This document shows positions 1-14,504 of a stretch of 64,000 nt of DNA, piece by piece. A program made the position numbers and the translations under genes. Source of the stretch: Hirudo medicinalis (Eukaryota > Annelida > Clitellata > Hirudinida > Hirudinidae). The DNA is taken from the NCBI GenBank assembly GCA_011800805.1, contig MPNW01000064.1, positions 649,747 through 713,746 of the forward strand, read 5' to 3'. The notes under the pieces were generated by a model, which worked only from the letters and a program-made list of their open reading frames with translations, was not told where the DNA came from and made no database searches. The stretch's first letter is position 1. Each line of letters starts with the position of its first letter.

Positions 1-230
1 AATGAAGAAGAATTGTTGAGAGAAAGTGGAGAAAACAAGTACAAGCCAGCAGAGACACCCGGCTGATCACCGGGTGCGGCCCAACCCCAGAAAGCGTCAG
101 GAGATCAGGGCCGAAACGCTTGAAGACTCTGAGGAATCTCTGCTGGAGCTCCGCATTACCGGAGTTTCACATTCTATAATTTTAACTGAATTTCTCTGTG
201 TAAATAAATTTGATTAGTACAACTTGTGTT
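1..230 (+). CDS. 3' end of an unidentified gene (partial)
   Basis: From base 1, frame 1 reads a short acidic tail ending in PAETPG and a TGA at 64-66. Frame 2 is open from about 20 to a TAG at 215-217 and reads a charged stretch (KRQEIRAETLEDSEESLL) that also looks coding, so I cannot tell which frame is used. GC content from 50 to 160 is higher than in the following DNA. An AATAAA at about 203-208 suggests the transcript ends near 225. The gene runs off the left edge and I do not recognise it. Confidence 0.4.
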
Positions 231-1275
231 CATTTCATTTCGTGTTTAAGCATTACATTTTATGGCATTGGTAGAATAGTTCAGTTGGGTCACGGGCATA
301 AGAAATTAACATCTGTTTATCAACAAACCTTCAGCCAGTTGGAGCGGCTGCCAAACAGCAGAAAGAGCTGATGACAATTATTGCACACAAAGAAAAGTAA
401 AAATGAAAGCTAGTGTTTATTCAGCAATTAGCAAAATGTGTTTGAAGTTCCCCATTTCCATGTCCGTGAGACACTATCCAGCACTCTTTAAGCGTTTAAT
501 CCACTCCTAACCAGAAGTACTTTTAATAAACCAACCACTGAATATTTAATTAAAAATTGTTAAAGTACGCGATATTCAGTGAGTTCTTATCACTAAAAAT
601 TATTCTTTATTTGTATCACATTCGTTGCCGACAATGATGCCATTTCAAGAAAAATGTGATCTTTTTTTATTTATAAATGCACAATAACTTTGTAAACTTT
701 TTAAAAATAGATGAATTCGGCACTTTAACACTCATAGTCGAGGTTTTTCCAAAAGTTTTTTATGATTCATATTAATAATATGTTTACGGGATGAAGCAAG
801 GATTATTCGTTAATTTAAGTAAGGCTTTCTTTTTCTTATTTAAATGTTAGATTATTTAACAATACAAACAACTACCTTGTTCGTACATTTAAAAATTTAA
901 TTGATATTTCGTTGGCATTTTTGAAATCAAATCCATAGATTTATAGTAAATGTTATTATAAAATTTTAAAGTTCTTTACTCACAATAAGTATTTCTAGCA
1001 GCAATGCGGTTATTTCTTTAATTATAATTATTTGTAGTTTTCTCTTCATAACATGGCGATTGTTTTTTGTTTGGGAGCTTCGTTGAGTTTTATTGGACTG
1101 TTCTTGGTTGCAGTAGCCTCGAGTTCTTCTGAAGTTATTGTTAGGGGATAACTTGTTTATGGCTCGAGGGATATAGAACGAAAAATTTTAAAGATCACAT
1201 TGATTTACGGAGTCTGTATTAATCCGAGTTTGGTATACAAAAGTCGTTCCTATTTAGGTATATATTTTCCGATCA
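231..1275. other. intergenic region upstream of the RAD54L2-like gene
   Basis: AT-rich DNA with no convincing coding exon. The last 240 bases, from about 1040, are less AT-rich and probably hold the promoter and 5' UTR of the gene starting at 1276. I see no clear TATA box. Confidence 0.5.
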
Positions 1276-4200
1276 ATGGATTACAAACCAGCTTCGGCGT
1301 TATATTTGTGCGCCGATGATTCGGAAGAAATGCCCAGCTTCGAAGATATGAATTTGATGAGAAATTCGGAATTTTCCTTCAATCCCTACCCCAATCTACA
1401 GAACATAAACCACAGCTTACAATTCTCAACAAATCCTGATGCAGTAAAATCTGAACAAACAGATTCGACTCATAAGCTCGGCGACAGGGACAACGATAAA
1501 CCCTATTTATATACATCTGATGCAGAAGATTCAAAACCTTTAAAAGTTGAAGGGCTAGACCATAAACCCCCCTCTCAACAAGTTATTGACAGAAGTAATT
1601 CATCAAACCATTGTGACTTAAACATTTTGAATGTTCTCAGAAATTCTGGAGCCCCAGATTTTGATGGCTTTAATTACAATGTGCACCATTCCAAACCTTT
1701 TGATGGCAGGGTGAACGATTACGATGACAAGAGTTTTGTGCATAACTATCATGGCGAAGTCCAGTTAACTGACAAATCAAAGAACCAGGAACTCTACGAT
1801 TGTGATACTGAAGAAGAGGAAGTTAAAGAGTTTAAGAATGAAATAAACAGCATGTTGGAACAAGATGATAAGTTGAGTGAAGGAAATGATTTCGACGATG
1901 ACAATGAAGAGGATGACGAGACCGACGTCGAGAGACAAAATGATGATGAGGACGAAAACAATTCCAGCTTTGTGGAGCAGCCACACCAAGGTAAAAGATG
2001 AAGTAAGTTAGGATTTACAAGATAAGTATTTATAAAAATTGTTTTATTTCAATAGAGGCAGAACAGCTTGAAACTCAAGAAGATTCTGCTCCAACTGCTG
2101 AAGCAACTAATAATGAGAAGCAAAAGAAGAAAAAATCAAGCAAGAAAAAGGCAGACGGGGATGAAACAAAAGTGAGGAAGAAGAGGAAAAGGAAAACTAG
2201 TGGTGAACCTTCAGAAAAAAAGGCAAAGACTGAGGCCTTGAGGAAGAACTCCTTTGAAAGGAAGAACATCAGGTCAGCATTCATTTAATGCCAGATTTTG
2301 ATTATCACCAGCAAAGCTTCGAGACAGTAAGAACTGCAAATACTTTCAAAAATTTATTTCAATTATGTTGCTGGTCTATTTGCTAGACATATTAGCACAT
2401 ATCTGAACATGTTTAGTTTGTGAATAAGTGAGTACAGTTTCTGTAAAACTTGTTTAAGCTCTCTACTATTGTTGTCAATTTCTTTTGCTATATCCTTTAT
2501 TATTAGCATAAAAGCATGCCTGTTTAGATATTGAAATTGCAATCCTATTGTCTTTAGTTCTCTGTGCTGGTTGCATCTAATAACTGGGACTTTCCTGAAG
2601 CGATAGGAATTGTAGAGGACTCGTGCATTGTGAATAACCAGTTTAAGTTTTGTGATAAGTTAATGATTGAAGCAAGATTTAACTTCAGATTTTGATAAGT
2701 TCTGTCATTATCATCCATGATTCAATTACCAAATTCGAGTTCTCGCTCTTCGTGTCAGTATCACCAGTAATAAAGTTTTGGTTTGTGTTCAACAAAATGT
2801 TTTTAAAACCAAGAACCAATGCAAATGCAGCTAAAAAAAGTTAATAGCCAATGTTCTTAATGTTGATCTTTCAATTATTATTTATTAGGCAGCCATTATT
2901 TTTTCACCACGAAAATATAATTATTAATGCTTTATTTGAGGACTTCAGTTGTCAAAATTTCTTAATGATTGATAATGGGTGAGAAAAACTCAAGCTGATT
3001 TATTTGAAATGTTAAAGTTTTGATGAATCAGTCAGTAACACATTACTGGTCTATGTAGTTTTATTAGGACGATTTCAATGCAAATTGATTTGTTTGGAAT
3101 TTGAAAGGAAAATTTTCGAGGATGAAAATCTCGACGAAGAAACAAAAGCTGCTCAGAAGGAAGAAATGGAAAGGAAGCAGAGGCTGCTGGAGATCCAAGA
3201 AAAATTGAAGCAACAAGCTCTGGAATTGCGGGCTCAAAGGGAGAAGGAAATGGCCAGCCATCCAGAACAATTCCAAAAGAGGGAGATTTGCACCTCATCG
3301 CTGAAGTCATTATTAGAAGGTTGATTGATCGAATGTTTGGTTGTTTTGGATTGTAAATCCAGTTAAGAGGGTTATAAGTTCTACGTGACGTTGTAGACAA
3401 AGGTGATTCTGCTGATGCAAGTAACATTTTGGACCCATGCAAAGTCCTTCAAGTAAACAAGCCCAAAGTCACAGGTTTCTTAATTTTTGGCTTGATTTGT
3501 TTTTATTTTAAGAATTCTCAGTCAGTGACTTTTATATCAGATGTTGTGGAGATTTCAAGTTCAGAAGATGAGGAAAATGAAGAAGATGACGACGACCTCA
3601 TTGTGATGTCCGATGTTGACGAAGGACCGGACGACGGAGAAGAGGATGCAGAAAATAGTGGAAGTCATGTGAACGATGCCATGAACAGACCAGACGCCAA
3701 TGGATGCGTCCTGGTCAATGTGGGCCACCCTCCTGATGAGGCAGACATCTTTTTGGCCCCTCAACTTGCAAGTGCTGTCAAGCCACATCAGGTGAACATT
3801 GGTTTGTGTGATGTGAGCTTGATTGATACTGGATTCGAATATTGGATATTATTATATCAGCATGAGGCTTCTGATAAGGCTACTTATGTCTGATAAGTGA
3901 TTTATAACCAGATGTTTTGTTCTGCATTTTAATTTTTTAGAACTTCAATTGACATGTTTCAGAAGTTTCCATATTCTAAGTAAAACAATATATTATTATT
4001 AGTGGCTATTTAGTGACTAACTAAAAATAATATTTTTTATACTTAAACAAAGTAATTTTTTGTACTAATCAAGCTTTTTTAACATAACCTGGTCCTAATT
4101 GACTATAAGGTAATATTACGACCATTACAGGTTGGGTTTGTTATTTTTAAGCTAGGCTTGAAGTACATATTATTAGAGATGTAGGTATCTTAGAGGTACA

Positions 4201-7200
4201 TATTATTTGAAATATGTATTATTTGCACCTTCTTTGAGTACTATTTGGATTACAAATTAAGAGGTTTGAACTTCTTTCTATCCACTGGTTGTGGAATTTG
4301 GCCTCCTCCATGTTTGTTCTGTCAGATTTCAAAGAAATCAAGATTCTTTCATGACCAAACATTTTAATTTGATATTTATTATAAACAATTTGACTTGCTC
4401 ACCCTTTTTCTGCAATTTAAAACAAAAATGTTGGTTTTTATCAAACATCACTCAAAGAGCATTGAAGAACTAAGATGTCTTCTGCATTATTTAATGTTAA
4501 CTTTGCCAGAGTAATCATTTGTTAAGAAGTAATTATAAAAGTTCTGAATTATATTTAATAATCAGATCCATCAAAGGATCTTTCCTAGAATTTTCCAACA
4601 AACGAAAATGAATTTTGCAAGTTTTTGCTAAGATAAAACATTTACAAGAATATACATGTAAGTCATTCATATTCAACTAAGTTCTAAAATGTTGAAAATT
4701 CCAAGAAGTTACTTTTTACTTGTTTTGCAAAAGAATTTTATTTTGGTTCAGTGATCCTCTCCAAATACTTTCAATTGAAATAATAATTTCTCTGTAATCA
4801 AACAACATTAAATGAACCACATTGTTGTGGATGTTGTTCTTCTGATGTGTGATTATCTTCAAAGGAGTTTCTGAAGCAAATATTAAAAGCATCAGAAATA
4901 ATTCAATATCAAATGCTTCTTATGACTTACTTTGCATCTCATTATGTGAAACGTGGTAGCAAATTGCCAATAAGTTTAGCACAAAGAACATTTTAGATGA
5001 TTTTAGCCAAATTGGCATTAATAAAGCATTGAGTGCTGTTGCTAGGGGAAAATTATAATAAGTGAATCATTGTTATATTACAATGACATTTGGGATTTGG
5101 ATTTTCTTGTGGTAAAATTTCAAGCAAATTCATCTTGTGATAATTTATTAACATCTCCCCATGCTTCGAATGCCTTTCATGAAGAAGTAAATTTATAAAA
5201 TTGGTAATTGCAGATTGGAGGGATCAGGTTCATGTACGACAACATAGTTGAGTCGCTGGAGAGGTACAAGACCAGCAATGGATTTGGCTGCATACTTGCA
5301 CATAGCATGGGTCTCGGGAAGACAGTTCAAGTGAGTAATTTTGATTTTATAGTTCCGAACATTTTTCAATTTGGCATGACGTTAAGAAAATATTTTGATT
5401 CACTTTCAATTCGCAATTCAATTTTGATTTTGATTGACTGAGCATCCATTACAGTGATGAACTCAATAAATCAGTAGTTCATTAATTTGCCCTTGTTTGA
5501 CTTCCATTAACTGCATTCAGCCATTGTTAGGATGTGTTTGGTAATAATGATTAACAAAATGAAGTACTTTGTTATCTTCAGGTGGTGTCCTTCGTCGACA
5601 TCTTCTTGAGGCACACGGGAGCCAAGTCGGTGCTTATAATAGTTCCTGTGAACACACTTCAGAATTGGATCAATGAGTTCAACATGTGGCTGCCTGTCGT
5701 TGATGAGGGCAGCAACATGGGTGGAGGAATTGATAAAGAAATTCTGTGGCCAAGAGAATTCAAACTCTACGTCATCAACGACAACATGAAAACTACAAAT
5801 TGTAGAACAAAGATTGTGGGTCAGTGAGGCCTATTTAATGAATATTAGTAAAAATATTATATAAATTTCTTATGTGAAATTATAATTTGTAATCACTTCC
5901 AGCGGATTGGTACAGGACGGGAGGCGTGTTGTTGCTCGGGTACGAGATGTATCGTCTGCTCATCAAGACCAGGGGTGTTCCCATCAAATCCAGAAGGGCG
6001 TCGAAAAAAACCAACAGTGAACCTGTGGTGATTGACATTGAGGAGGAAGAAGTCAACAAGGAAATCATAAAAAGTCAGTTTTCATCCACTTTGGAAGCTT
6101 TCTTTAATCTTAAACGTGATTCTGAGATCATTCAGACTTTAGTGCCATCTAATTTCTTGAGTAGTTAAATGTTCATGATGTAACTTCAAATACTTTCAGA
6201 TCTTCATGAAGCTCTTATGAGACCAGGTCCTGACCTTGTAATATGTGATGAAGGTCACAGAATAAAAAACAGTCATGCCAGTATTTCTCAGGTTCTCAAG
6301 AACATAAGGACCAGGTTTGATTGGATTTAATTTTTAAACTTAAAAGTCAATCATTAAGGAGTAACGGCTTCTCATTTGTGCGATCTTGATCGTCTCAGGA
6401 GACGAGTGGTCCTCACTGGATATCCCCTTCAGAACAACCTGCTGGAATATTGGTGCATGGTGGATTTTGTGAGGCCAAACTATTTGGGTACAAAGCAAGA
6501 GTTTTGCAACATGTTTGAGAGGCCGATCATGAATGGTCAGTGCGCCGACAGCACGCCTAAAGATGTTAAGCTCATGAGGTTTCGTGCTCATGTCCTCCAT
6601 AGTCTTTTAGAAGGCTTTGTTCAAAGGTTGGTCGTCTCAACTGTTGTCACAAATAGTCAACCTGTAAATGCCAATTTTTGTGTGTTTGCAGTGTGAACTA
6701 AAATAAGTGAATAAATACATATGGGAACCATTGATACTAATTATTATTAATTACTGGTAATTCAGGAGGGGTCATGCAGTCCTGCAAGCAGCCCTCCCAC
6801 AGAAGGAAGAGTATGTGATCTTTGTGAGGTTGTCTCAGATTCAGAGGAGGTTGTACAATGAGTTCATGTCGGCCATCAAGGACAGCGGAAACATCGCAAG
6901 CTGGTCAAACTCTAACAACCCCATCAAGGCCTTTTCTGTCTGCTGCAAAGTGAGTTTTGTTTCTGTTTCTTTCAATAATTAATATTCTGCATTATTGGAG
7001 AGAAATTCTTGTGCTGCTTAAACATATATAAAAAGCATGCTTTTTTTTGTATGTTGCAGATTTGGAACCATCCTGATATTCTTTATCAAGTGGTTGAACA
7101 GCGAAAGGATGATAATGACCTTGATTTAGATGAGGGAAAGGTCACCAATGGTGAAGTTATGTCAGGCAATGGCAATGGCCCTCCGTTAACCAATCACAAA

Positions 7201-10200
7201 AGAGCCTACAGAAGGACTTCAAAAGCATCTGCCAATGTCAACGTCCAGCCAACAAATAACAACATTAATAATGCTTTTGAAGGCGATGGAAAAACTGCTG
7301 ATGATGTTGAGGGGGGTTCCAAAGAACCAGGCACAACCAACATTGCCTCATCCACTTTTGAAAGGAAAGAATCACAAGTCATCACCTATGAATGGGTGAG
7401 ACTTTGTTCATGTGAAGTTTTATGATAATTATTTTGTCTTTACAGCTATGTTGTTGACTCGATTCAAATGTAAACAAATACAGTTTAAAATTGCAATTAA
7501 ACAATTTCTTAAGAAGTCTCTGCAGATCTTCCAATAGCAATCAGGGTTTTGGTAGATGTTGTGCATTTAATTGATTGAGAATTTGCATGATGCTTGGCTT
7601 GATTAGATCAGTTTTGAATGATTACAAAAATGTTGCATTATAAGTGTTTGTAAATCTTTTTACTTCAGGCTGTGGAAGTGATGAAGGATTATATGGCAGG
7701 ATTGGTGGAGCACAGTGGCAAGATGGTGATCCTGATGGACATCATAGATGAGTGTGTCTGCTTCGGAGATAAACTGCTTGTGTTTAGGTCGGTGGTTTTG
7801 TCCAACTTTTAGAGAGGTTCGATTAAAAATGCTCGTGTGATCTGTTTGACAGTCAGAGCCTGTACACGTTGACGCTGATTGAAGATTATTTGTCGAGGAG
7901 GAAAGTACCAGGAACTGATGAATATTGGCAGAAGAACAGAAACTATTTCAGTCTGTTGCAGATTGTTGCAAACTATTCTTGTTGAAGTGAATTGTTGATT
8001 ACAAATGTTTTGACTGTTCACAGGACTCGATGGTGGCACGGCAGGCATTGACAGGGAGAAGTTAATCAATCAATTTAATGACTACAACAACAACAGAATC
8101 CATCTCTTCCTTCTTTCGACCAGGTTTGTATATTGTTGTGCATAGAACCACACGCAAATGACATTCCATGTTTGGTTCATTTTTTTATCTTTTTGCCACA
8201 AAAGTTGAGATGTTCATGCAGAATCACTACAAAAACTTCAATCTCCATAAACATCTCAAAATGTTTGCATCAGAATTTGTTGAAATGAATTCTTTGTTGG
8301 CTAAAAATATGGAGTATATTCTTCAATAGGGGAGTATGGCAGGCAACAAATATTCATCTATCCATTAGACTTTCTTTACACCTGCATTTTGAGACTTATG
8401 GCTAAAGGATTATCAAAAACAGACCAAAATAACAGTTTTGATCATGCATCATCAATTTGTTGTATCTGCAAAAGTTGCCATTGGAAAAGCATGAGTCAGA
8501 GAGAAGATGAACCTACAATATCATCATAATTCTGAGGTTGCTGATAATCTATTGCAATTAAAAGATTAAAAACAAACTGAATGGCAAACTGCCTTTCATG
8601 ACACATTTCTTTGATCCCACCTCTTTGATTGTAGATTTCTCCATATGAATTTATTATGGTTTCATTTTGAAGTTATGGAGGAAATATTTGAGATTATCAG
8701 CAAATTTAAGCTAAGTACGAATTGATTGTACCAATCACAGGGCAGGATGTCTGGGGATCAACTTGATTGGAGCCTGCAGGGTCGTGATATTCGATGCCTC
8801 CTGGAATCCTTGCCACGACTGCCAGGCAGTGTGTAGGGTGTACAGGTATGGACAAAACAAGTGCTGCTATGTTTACAGACTGGTGTCAGACAACACGATG
8901 GAGAAGAACATCTACGATCGACAGATCAACAAGCAGGGCATCTCTGACAGGGTGGTGGATGAACTGAATCCTCAGAACCTTCTCTCGAAGAAACAAGTCG
9001 ACGTGCTCATGAGATCAGATGTTAGTAGACATTTTAATATGTTTGCTACTGGTTTACCAGTAAATAATTTTAAATTTATTAGCTTCAGTAACTAGTTATT
9101 CTTATTATTGAGTTTTATATTGAAGTGATTGCACCTGTAAAATTTAATTGTTATTTGTGGTTTAATTGAAGGAGGTTGATGCCCCTCACATAACTTTGGA
9201 TGAGTATGGAGAGAAATGCACAGATCAGCTTTTGGTCAAAGTTGTCAAAAAACATAACAAATGGCTCACAAAGGTTTTAAATGCTATTGTCATGAGCATA
9301 CATTTCTTATTTTACTTTTCTGAAATATTTCAATATGGTAATTAGGAGCCATTCACCCATGAATCACTGCTCCTCGATCGCAAGGATCAGAAACTGACCA
9401 GGCACGAGAAAAGGTTGGCTAAACAGGGATACGAAATGGATAAGAAGATGAGCACCATGGGCTTCTCAAGACAATCATCACTTTATGGCAAATCAATCGA
9501 CGGCTCGGGTATCATCAGGTTGAAAGCATTCAACTTCTTGGTCTTGATGGCAGATGCCCCAACAAATATATTAACAATTAAATATGTTAACTAATGGTTT
9601 CCTTCTAACCAATTTATTTTTAACACGGATGAAAGTCATGATTTAAATGTGTGATAAATTCTATTAATGATTTGTACATATTGCTTATTGAAGTTTAAGA
9701 ACTATGTTATAACAAATAATATAATCAAATGCTCAACAAATTGTATTTCTTGGCATGATTTAGATTTGGTCAGAGACCAGTGGCCAGTGTGAGGCCTATG
9801 ATGTCAGTCCCCCTCAAAAATGGACCAGGACCAAGAATTGTGGCCAATCAATTTAGAGCTCCCGGTCTTAAGCCAGGTGTCTCTGTTCAACAGATCCAGA
9901 CCACTACAGGTGATTGAGCTCTGAAGCATTAATCTATTTAAATGAGTTTATGAATTATATATTATTTGAATGATTTGCAGACATCATAATACCTGGAACA
10001 AACACCGTTTCCGATTCAACGAGTAGCAAGATACCAGCTGGTGAAAAGGTTTTGGTAATAAAGACTCCTAAGGGGGTCTACATCAGAACTAGTCAGGGCA
10101 AGATATTTGCAGTGAGAACGGCCCCTAAGTCGGGTGCCCCCTCTAATCCCGCCACTTCATCTTCGTCTGCTTCTTCGACCACCACCACCTCCTCTCAGCA

Positions 10201-11849
10201 GGGTTCTATTGCTTCCACTGGGAAGTCTGCCGAACCAATGGAGGTCATAGACGACGACGATGAAGAACTCGAAGAGGAAAATTGTGAGTCGAAGTGTGAA
10301 CCATTAATGCAAATGAAACTATTTTTCTATTTTCCACTTTATAATTTGCAGCCAATACAAACACAAAGGCCAACGACAAAATAAGTAATTCTGCATCTGT
10401 TGGTCCATTGGAAAAGTCATCTGAAGTTGCCAAAGGCTCAAAAGATCCTGGAACTGCTGGTAGCCTTTCTCTTGATGCTCCTGCAACATCACATGACTCT
10501 CCAGTTGCTTCAGTGCACTCGACACCCACAACATCTCATGTCGTACAATCTGCAACTTCCGATGCCCCGGCCGCTTCTCGAGTCGTCGTCGCACGAGCAC
10601 CTTTCGGCTCCGATCGAGATTTTCCGAGCGGCGCAAATTATTCCGCGCCGAGTGCAAAGTCCGCAGGAGTTCCTCCTCCCGTAAAGCCGGTCCTTCCCAT
10701 GCAGAACAACAGACAGGCCAAGAAGGGAAGAGACAAAATGGATGACAACTTTCCTGGCGAAAACGCGCCCGCGACGAAGGAGACGGGCGGCGTTGCTCCC
10801 GTCGATCCGCAGCCGTTCTCGAAACCAATTTCCCAACCGCAACCGGCGACCAACGCTGCCGTCCAGCCGATGCTTCAGAACGCCGTATTCGATTGGGACA
10901 AGAAATTGCCGTTCGAGTCGACGCCTCTCTTCGGACAGAGTTCGAGTCGGTCGGGTTCGGGGGATGGCGGCGAGTTGTTTCCGAACTACTTGAAAGGAAA
11001 TGGCGGATCGGGATTGCATTCGCCGTTTTTGAATCGACCGGCGTCGTCGTTGACGTCTTCTTCGTCGTCAATGACCTTGCCCTCTTCGACGCCGACTTCG
11101 GGCAAGGCGTTCGACCTTTCCGATCGAAGCAACGGATCATCTTCCAACAAGAGCCTGATGATGGGTTCGGCATCTTCTAATCTTCATCATCCCGTCCCCA
11201 TGGCCCCACCTTCCTACCTCCCCCACAATCCCTATGGAATGCCAAATCCATACTCCTGGATGTCCGGTCCCATGTGGATGGGTGCTTCTCCGATGGACGT
11301 GGCTCATCCGCCTCCACATTTTCCGGGCGAAGCGCCGACTTATGCTGGGTCCTCTTCCGCGGACGATTTCAATCTCGGAACGGTGGGTCAGGGATCGAAC
11401 GATTTACTCGGCCTCGACAGTTTTGGGGGATTTTCAGGTTCTTTTGATGATCGGAGCTTCTCTTCACTCCTCATGGGTGACGAAGATGCCGGCACTCAGG
11501 GAGGAGCACGAAGAGTCAACAATAGGGGGGTTCTTCCAAATCCATCCTACAGGCAGAACCCGATGGGATATCCTCATCCTGCCCCCATGTCTAGTTATCC
11601 TTACCACAACCCCTACGCACCTTATGGCATGCCACCACACCAACCTAGCGGCTACTACGGGGCGGGTTCGAACCATCCATCGTCGGGAGGAGCATGGTGG
11701 GACGAGGAAGTTACATTCCACCTTCGATGCATTATCCCCAACATCCGAGCACCTTCATGCAGACCCCTTACGACTTCGGAGGCACTTCGAGGAATTTGAT
11801 CCAAGGTCCTTCGACCTCAAAGAAGAATTTTGACTTAATGAAAGAATAA
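1276..11849 (+). CDS. RAD54L2: RAD54L2/ARIP4-type SNF2 chromatin remodeling ATPase
   Basis: A nuclear SWI2/SNF2 DNA translocase of the ATRX/Rad54 group; the vertebrate protein is an androgen-receptor cofactor. Exons: 1276-1990, 2056-2272, 3108-3319, 3397-3474, 3541-3791, 5214-5330, 5582-5819, 5903-6073, 6200-6314, 6399-6626, 6766-6949, 7060-7395, 7669-7787, 7853-7950, 8024-8123, 8741-9020, 9172-9273, 9346-9518, 9764-9909, 9981-10283, 10352 to the end. All junctions keep phase, giving 1876 residues if the stop at 11797-11799 is used. The N-terminus is acidic, followed by a K-rich segment and a conserved helical segment ([13 protein letters not shown]). Motif I GLGKT is near residue 525, the DEGH box near 683, motif III is [10 protein letters not shown], and motif [13 protein letters not shown] is near 1088-1098. 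A conserved tail motif ([16 protein letters not shown]) follows, then a Ser/Pro/Gly-rich C-terminus. The exon 3 donor (GTTGAT) is weak. The last codons may be frameshifted; reading on in another frame ends at 11847-11849. Confidence 0.96.
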
Positions 11850-13100
11850 TTGACGACATTTGTTTGTTTCATTTCCTTTGGACTCAGAATCTCTTTGCTA
11901 ACGACTGGTTTGTAAGGCTACTCGGGAGAGCCGGGACGTCGCGGACTTTATTGTGAAGTCCCATCGAGGATATCCAGTGGTTTTGACTAGGTTTCATAAT
12001 TTTACGATGTTTGGACATTTTGTACACAATTTTTACACGCGCATTTTGTAGCCGTGTGCTCCCGTGGCAGTTTGTTGCATTACGAAGCATAAAGGTTGCT
12101 GCTGGTTCGTTTAAGTTAGGAGATTGTAGGGGTTGGATGTCCAAAGATCTCAAATTCTGTACATTGTTAGGCCATCTCTATTGCCCGAAGCTTACGAGAC
12201 CGTTATTCATCGCATTTGTTGTCGGTGTTGTGCTAGAAATTATGTTTGGAGCGATGTAGCCCTTCAGTTTACAGCTGTTGTCGTTTGAATCATGTTTTAA
12301 CGATACCATCCTGTCCTTGACGGGTATGACAGAATAGCGAGTGTACTGGTTGTCATATGCAATTCGTATGTTGCAATTGTTGGTCATCCAGTTTTGTTTT
12401 GTCGATAGAGCTTTTGTCTCGTCGTGTGGGTCACAGACCCGTAATGGCGGTTTGTTCAAATTTCATTATAGTTCTGCTAGTCTCGAGTTGTCTTCATCTT
12501 CGTGTTTCTCTGCACTGCTCGAAATGCGCGCGTTTGCGGAGATGCGAAGTCGACGCAAACACCAAACAAATATTCAATTTAATGTTTTCGCTGGTTTAAT
12601 GAAATTAAGTAGTCCTTAAAACGGCAGTGAATTGAGTGACGCGGAGAGGGCAGGTGTTTCCGGATGATGTCGGTTGTGAACTTTGGAACCTGAGGCTATC
12701 GGTCGGTGCACTTCTCTTCAGTGCTGGAAAGCTGCATGAAGTGGATGAGCTTCCGAGAGTGCTGAGCAGCCTTCCTGATTGAGCAACCAGTAAGAAAGGT
12801 AGCGCAATTGAGGGTCAGGTGATGCCCGAGACGAAATCGTTCGAGCGTGACTAGCCGACATGCGATGCATACTGCTCGTGTAAAAAAGGATTGGTGGTAA
12901 TGATGTCCGGGAAGGGTATTCGGTTTTAAATTGCTACCGGGTGAGGAGTTGATTTCCATAGTAACCGAGGTGACGTCATAGCGAGTCTGACTATTGATGG
13001 CAGTGCAGAATCCTTGAATCTCTTGTTTGATCGGAGAACCCGACGTTCAAATGATTCTTGCAGTGCCAAAAAATGTCGACCGCTCACTTTTCGTTCAAAG
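11850..13100. other. less AT-rich non-coding block, possible 3' UTR
   Basis: This stretch is visibly richer in G and C than the flanking intergenic DNA, especially 12620-12960. Only short open frames are present on either strand, none recognisable. It could be the long 3' UTR of the RAD54L2-like gene, or an exon of an unannotated non-coding transcript. No clear AATAAA lies just after the stop codon. Confidence 0.35.
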
Positions 13101-14460
13101 ATGAGTAAATAAGTGAATTAATAAATAATCAATTGCTCTCTGAGAGGCTCTGGTAAAAAGAAATAACCTAATTCATTGATGTACAATCGCGATGCAAATT
13201 GGTGACACAAGAGCAGATGTTGGATAGTCATAAATTATGATGAGAAGGAAGGATCAACTGTGGAAGAATACAATAAACAAATAAGGACAATAAAGGTATG
13301 TGTTAAGGAAGTGCTAATATTATTGTTAATATTGCTATAATATTGTTAAGTTGTTAATTCTTAAATATTAAACAAGTTGACCGCTTTCATTTGTACGTGA
13401 TGATGAATAGATTAAATGATGTAATTTAAAAATAATTAATTACGTAAATCTTACAGGCAGATTGAAGTAACAGATGAAACGATGAACTGAGTCGGGCAAA
13501 GGTAATTAAGTCTTACCTGATCTACCTGTATTAGATTGATTGGGCTGAAAGGAGCTCATTTATAATTTATGAAAATCTCAAATCACGTGCCAACGAATAG
13601 ACCTTTCTTTGTGGAAGTAAACAAGAGAGCTGATTGGATAAAACAACATTATAATATTCAATATCGAACATTATAATATTCAATCCTAATTTAATATTCA
13701 ATCAATTAATTAACCGACGATGAAAATATTTAATTACTCTCTAGTAAAATTTCTACTAGTGAAATTGCAAGACTTAATTCCAACAGCATAAATAAGATTA
13801 TTGTTATTATTAGTAATATTATTATTATTAATGCTATTGATATTACAAATACACCTATTTATCAAAGTCAAAGAACCATGTGGTTCAAATTGTTTTAAAA
13901 CGAAAACCATTACAAACAATGCTTCAATGTTTTACAAAATTCCACAATAAAACTATTTTCTCAACTCCTCTGTTTAGGTTTGAAAAGTCCACTTCCGTTG
14001 AACCTACTTCTACTTTTCCATCTCCAGTCCTGGAAAATAAGAAATAAATAAAATAAAGTTTAAAAGTAATCATTTAAACATTATCTAAAAAATTAATAAA
14101 CACAAATTAATTTTAAAATTTGCCACAAATTTCTCGTCCTTCGTCGATGGGAAGCTTCTGAATGAGACATTTGAGTTCAATTCTGACCAATAACAACTCT
14201 TGCCACGAAAGGTGAAACGTTCTCATTGGTTCGCACCTGTGCACAGGTAGGCAATGTGGGGAAAGACTTGTGCAAGTTCCAGAAATGGTATGAATAATAA
14301 ATGAAATGTTAAGGATAAATATTACAAATATTACTCTTCAATCCTGAGGATGAGTTCTTGTGTAGGTATGTAAGATTGTATGTGAAGTATGTTCTTATTA
14401 AAGGAGAGCTTATAAATTGAAACAGATTATTATTTTACATTTTTATTATTATTATTGTTA

Positions 14461-14504
<44 letters not shown>

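Noticed and set aside
10319..11173. 284-codon antisense frame opposite the last remodeler exon
   Set aside because: Shadow of a Ser/Pro-rich, less AT-rich coding exon; Arg/Ser-rich composition with no domain or splice signals.
12696..12959. 87-codon minus-strand frame in the less AT-rich block
   Set aside because: No domain, no splice partners and comparable frames in other phases; not supported as coding.
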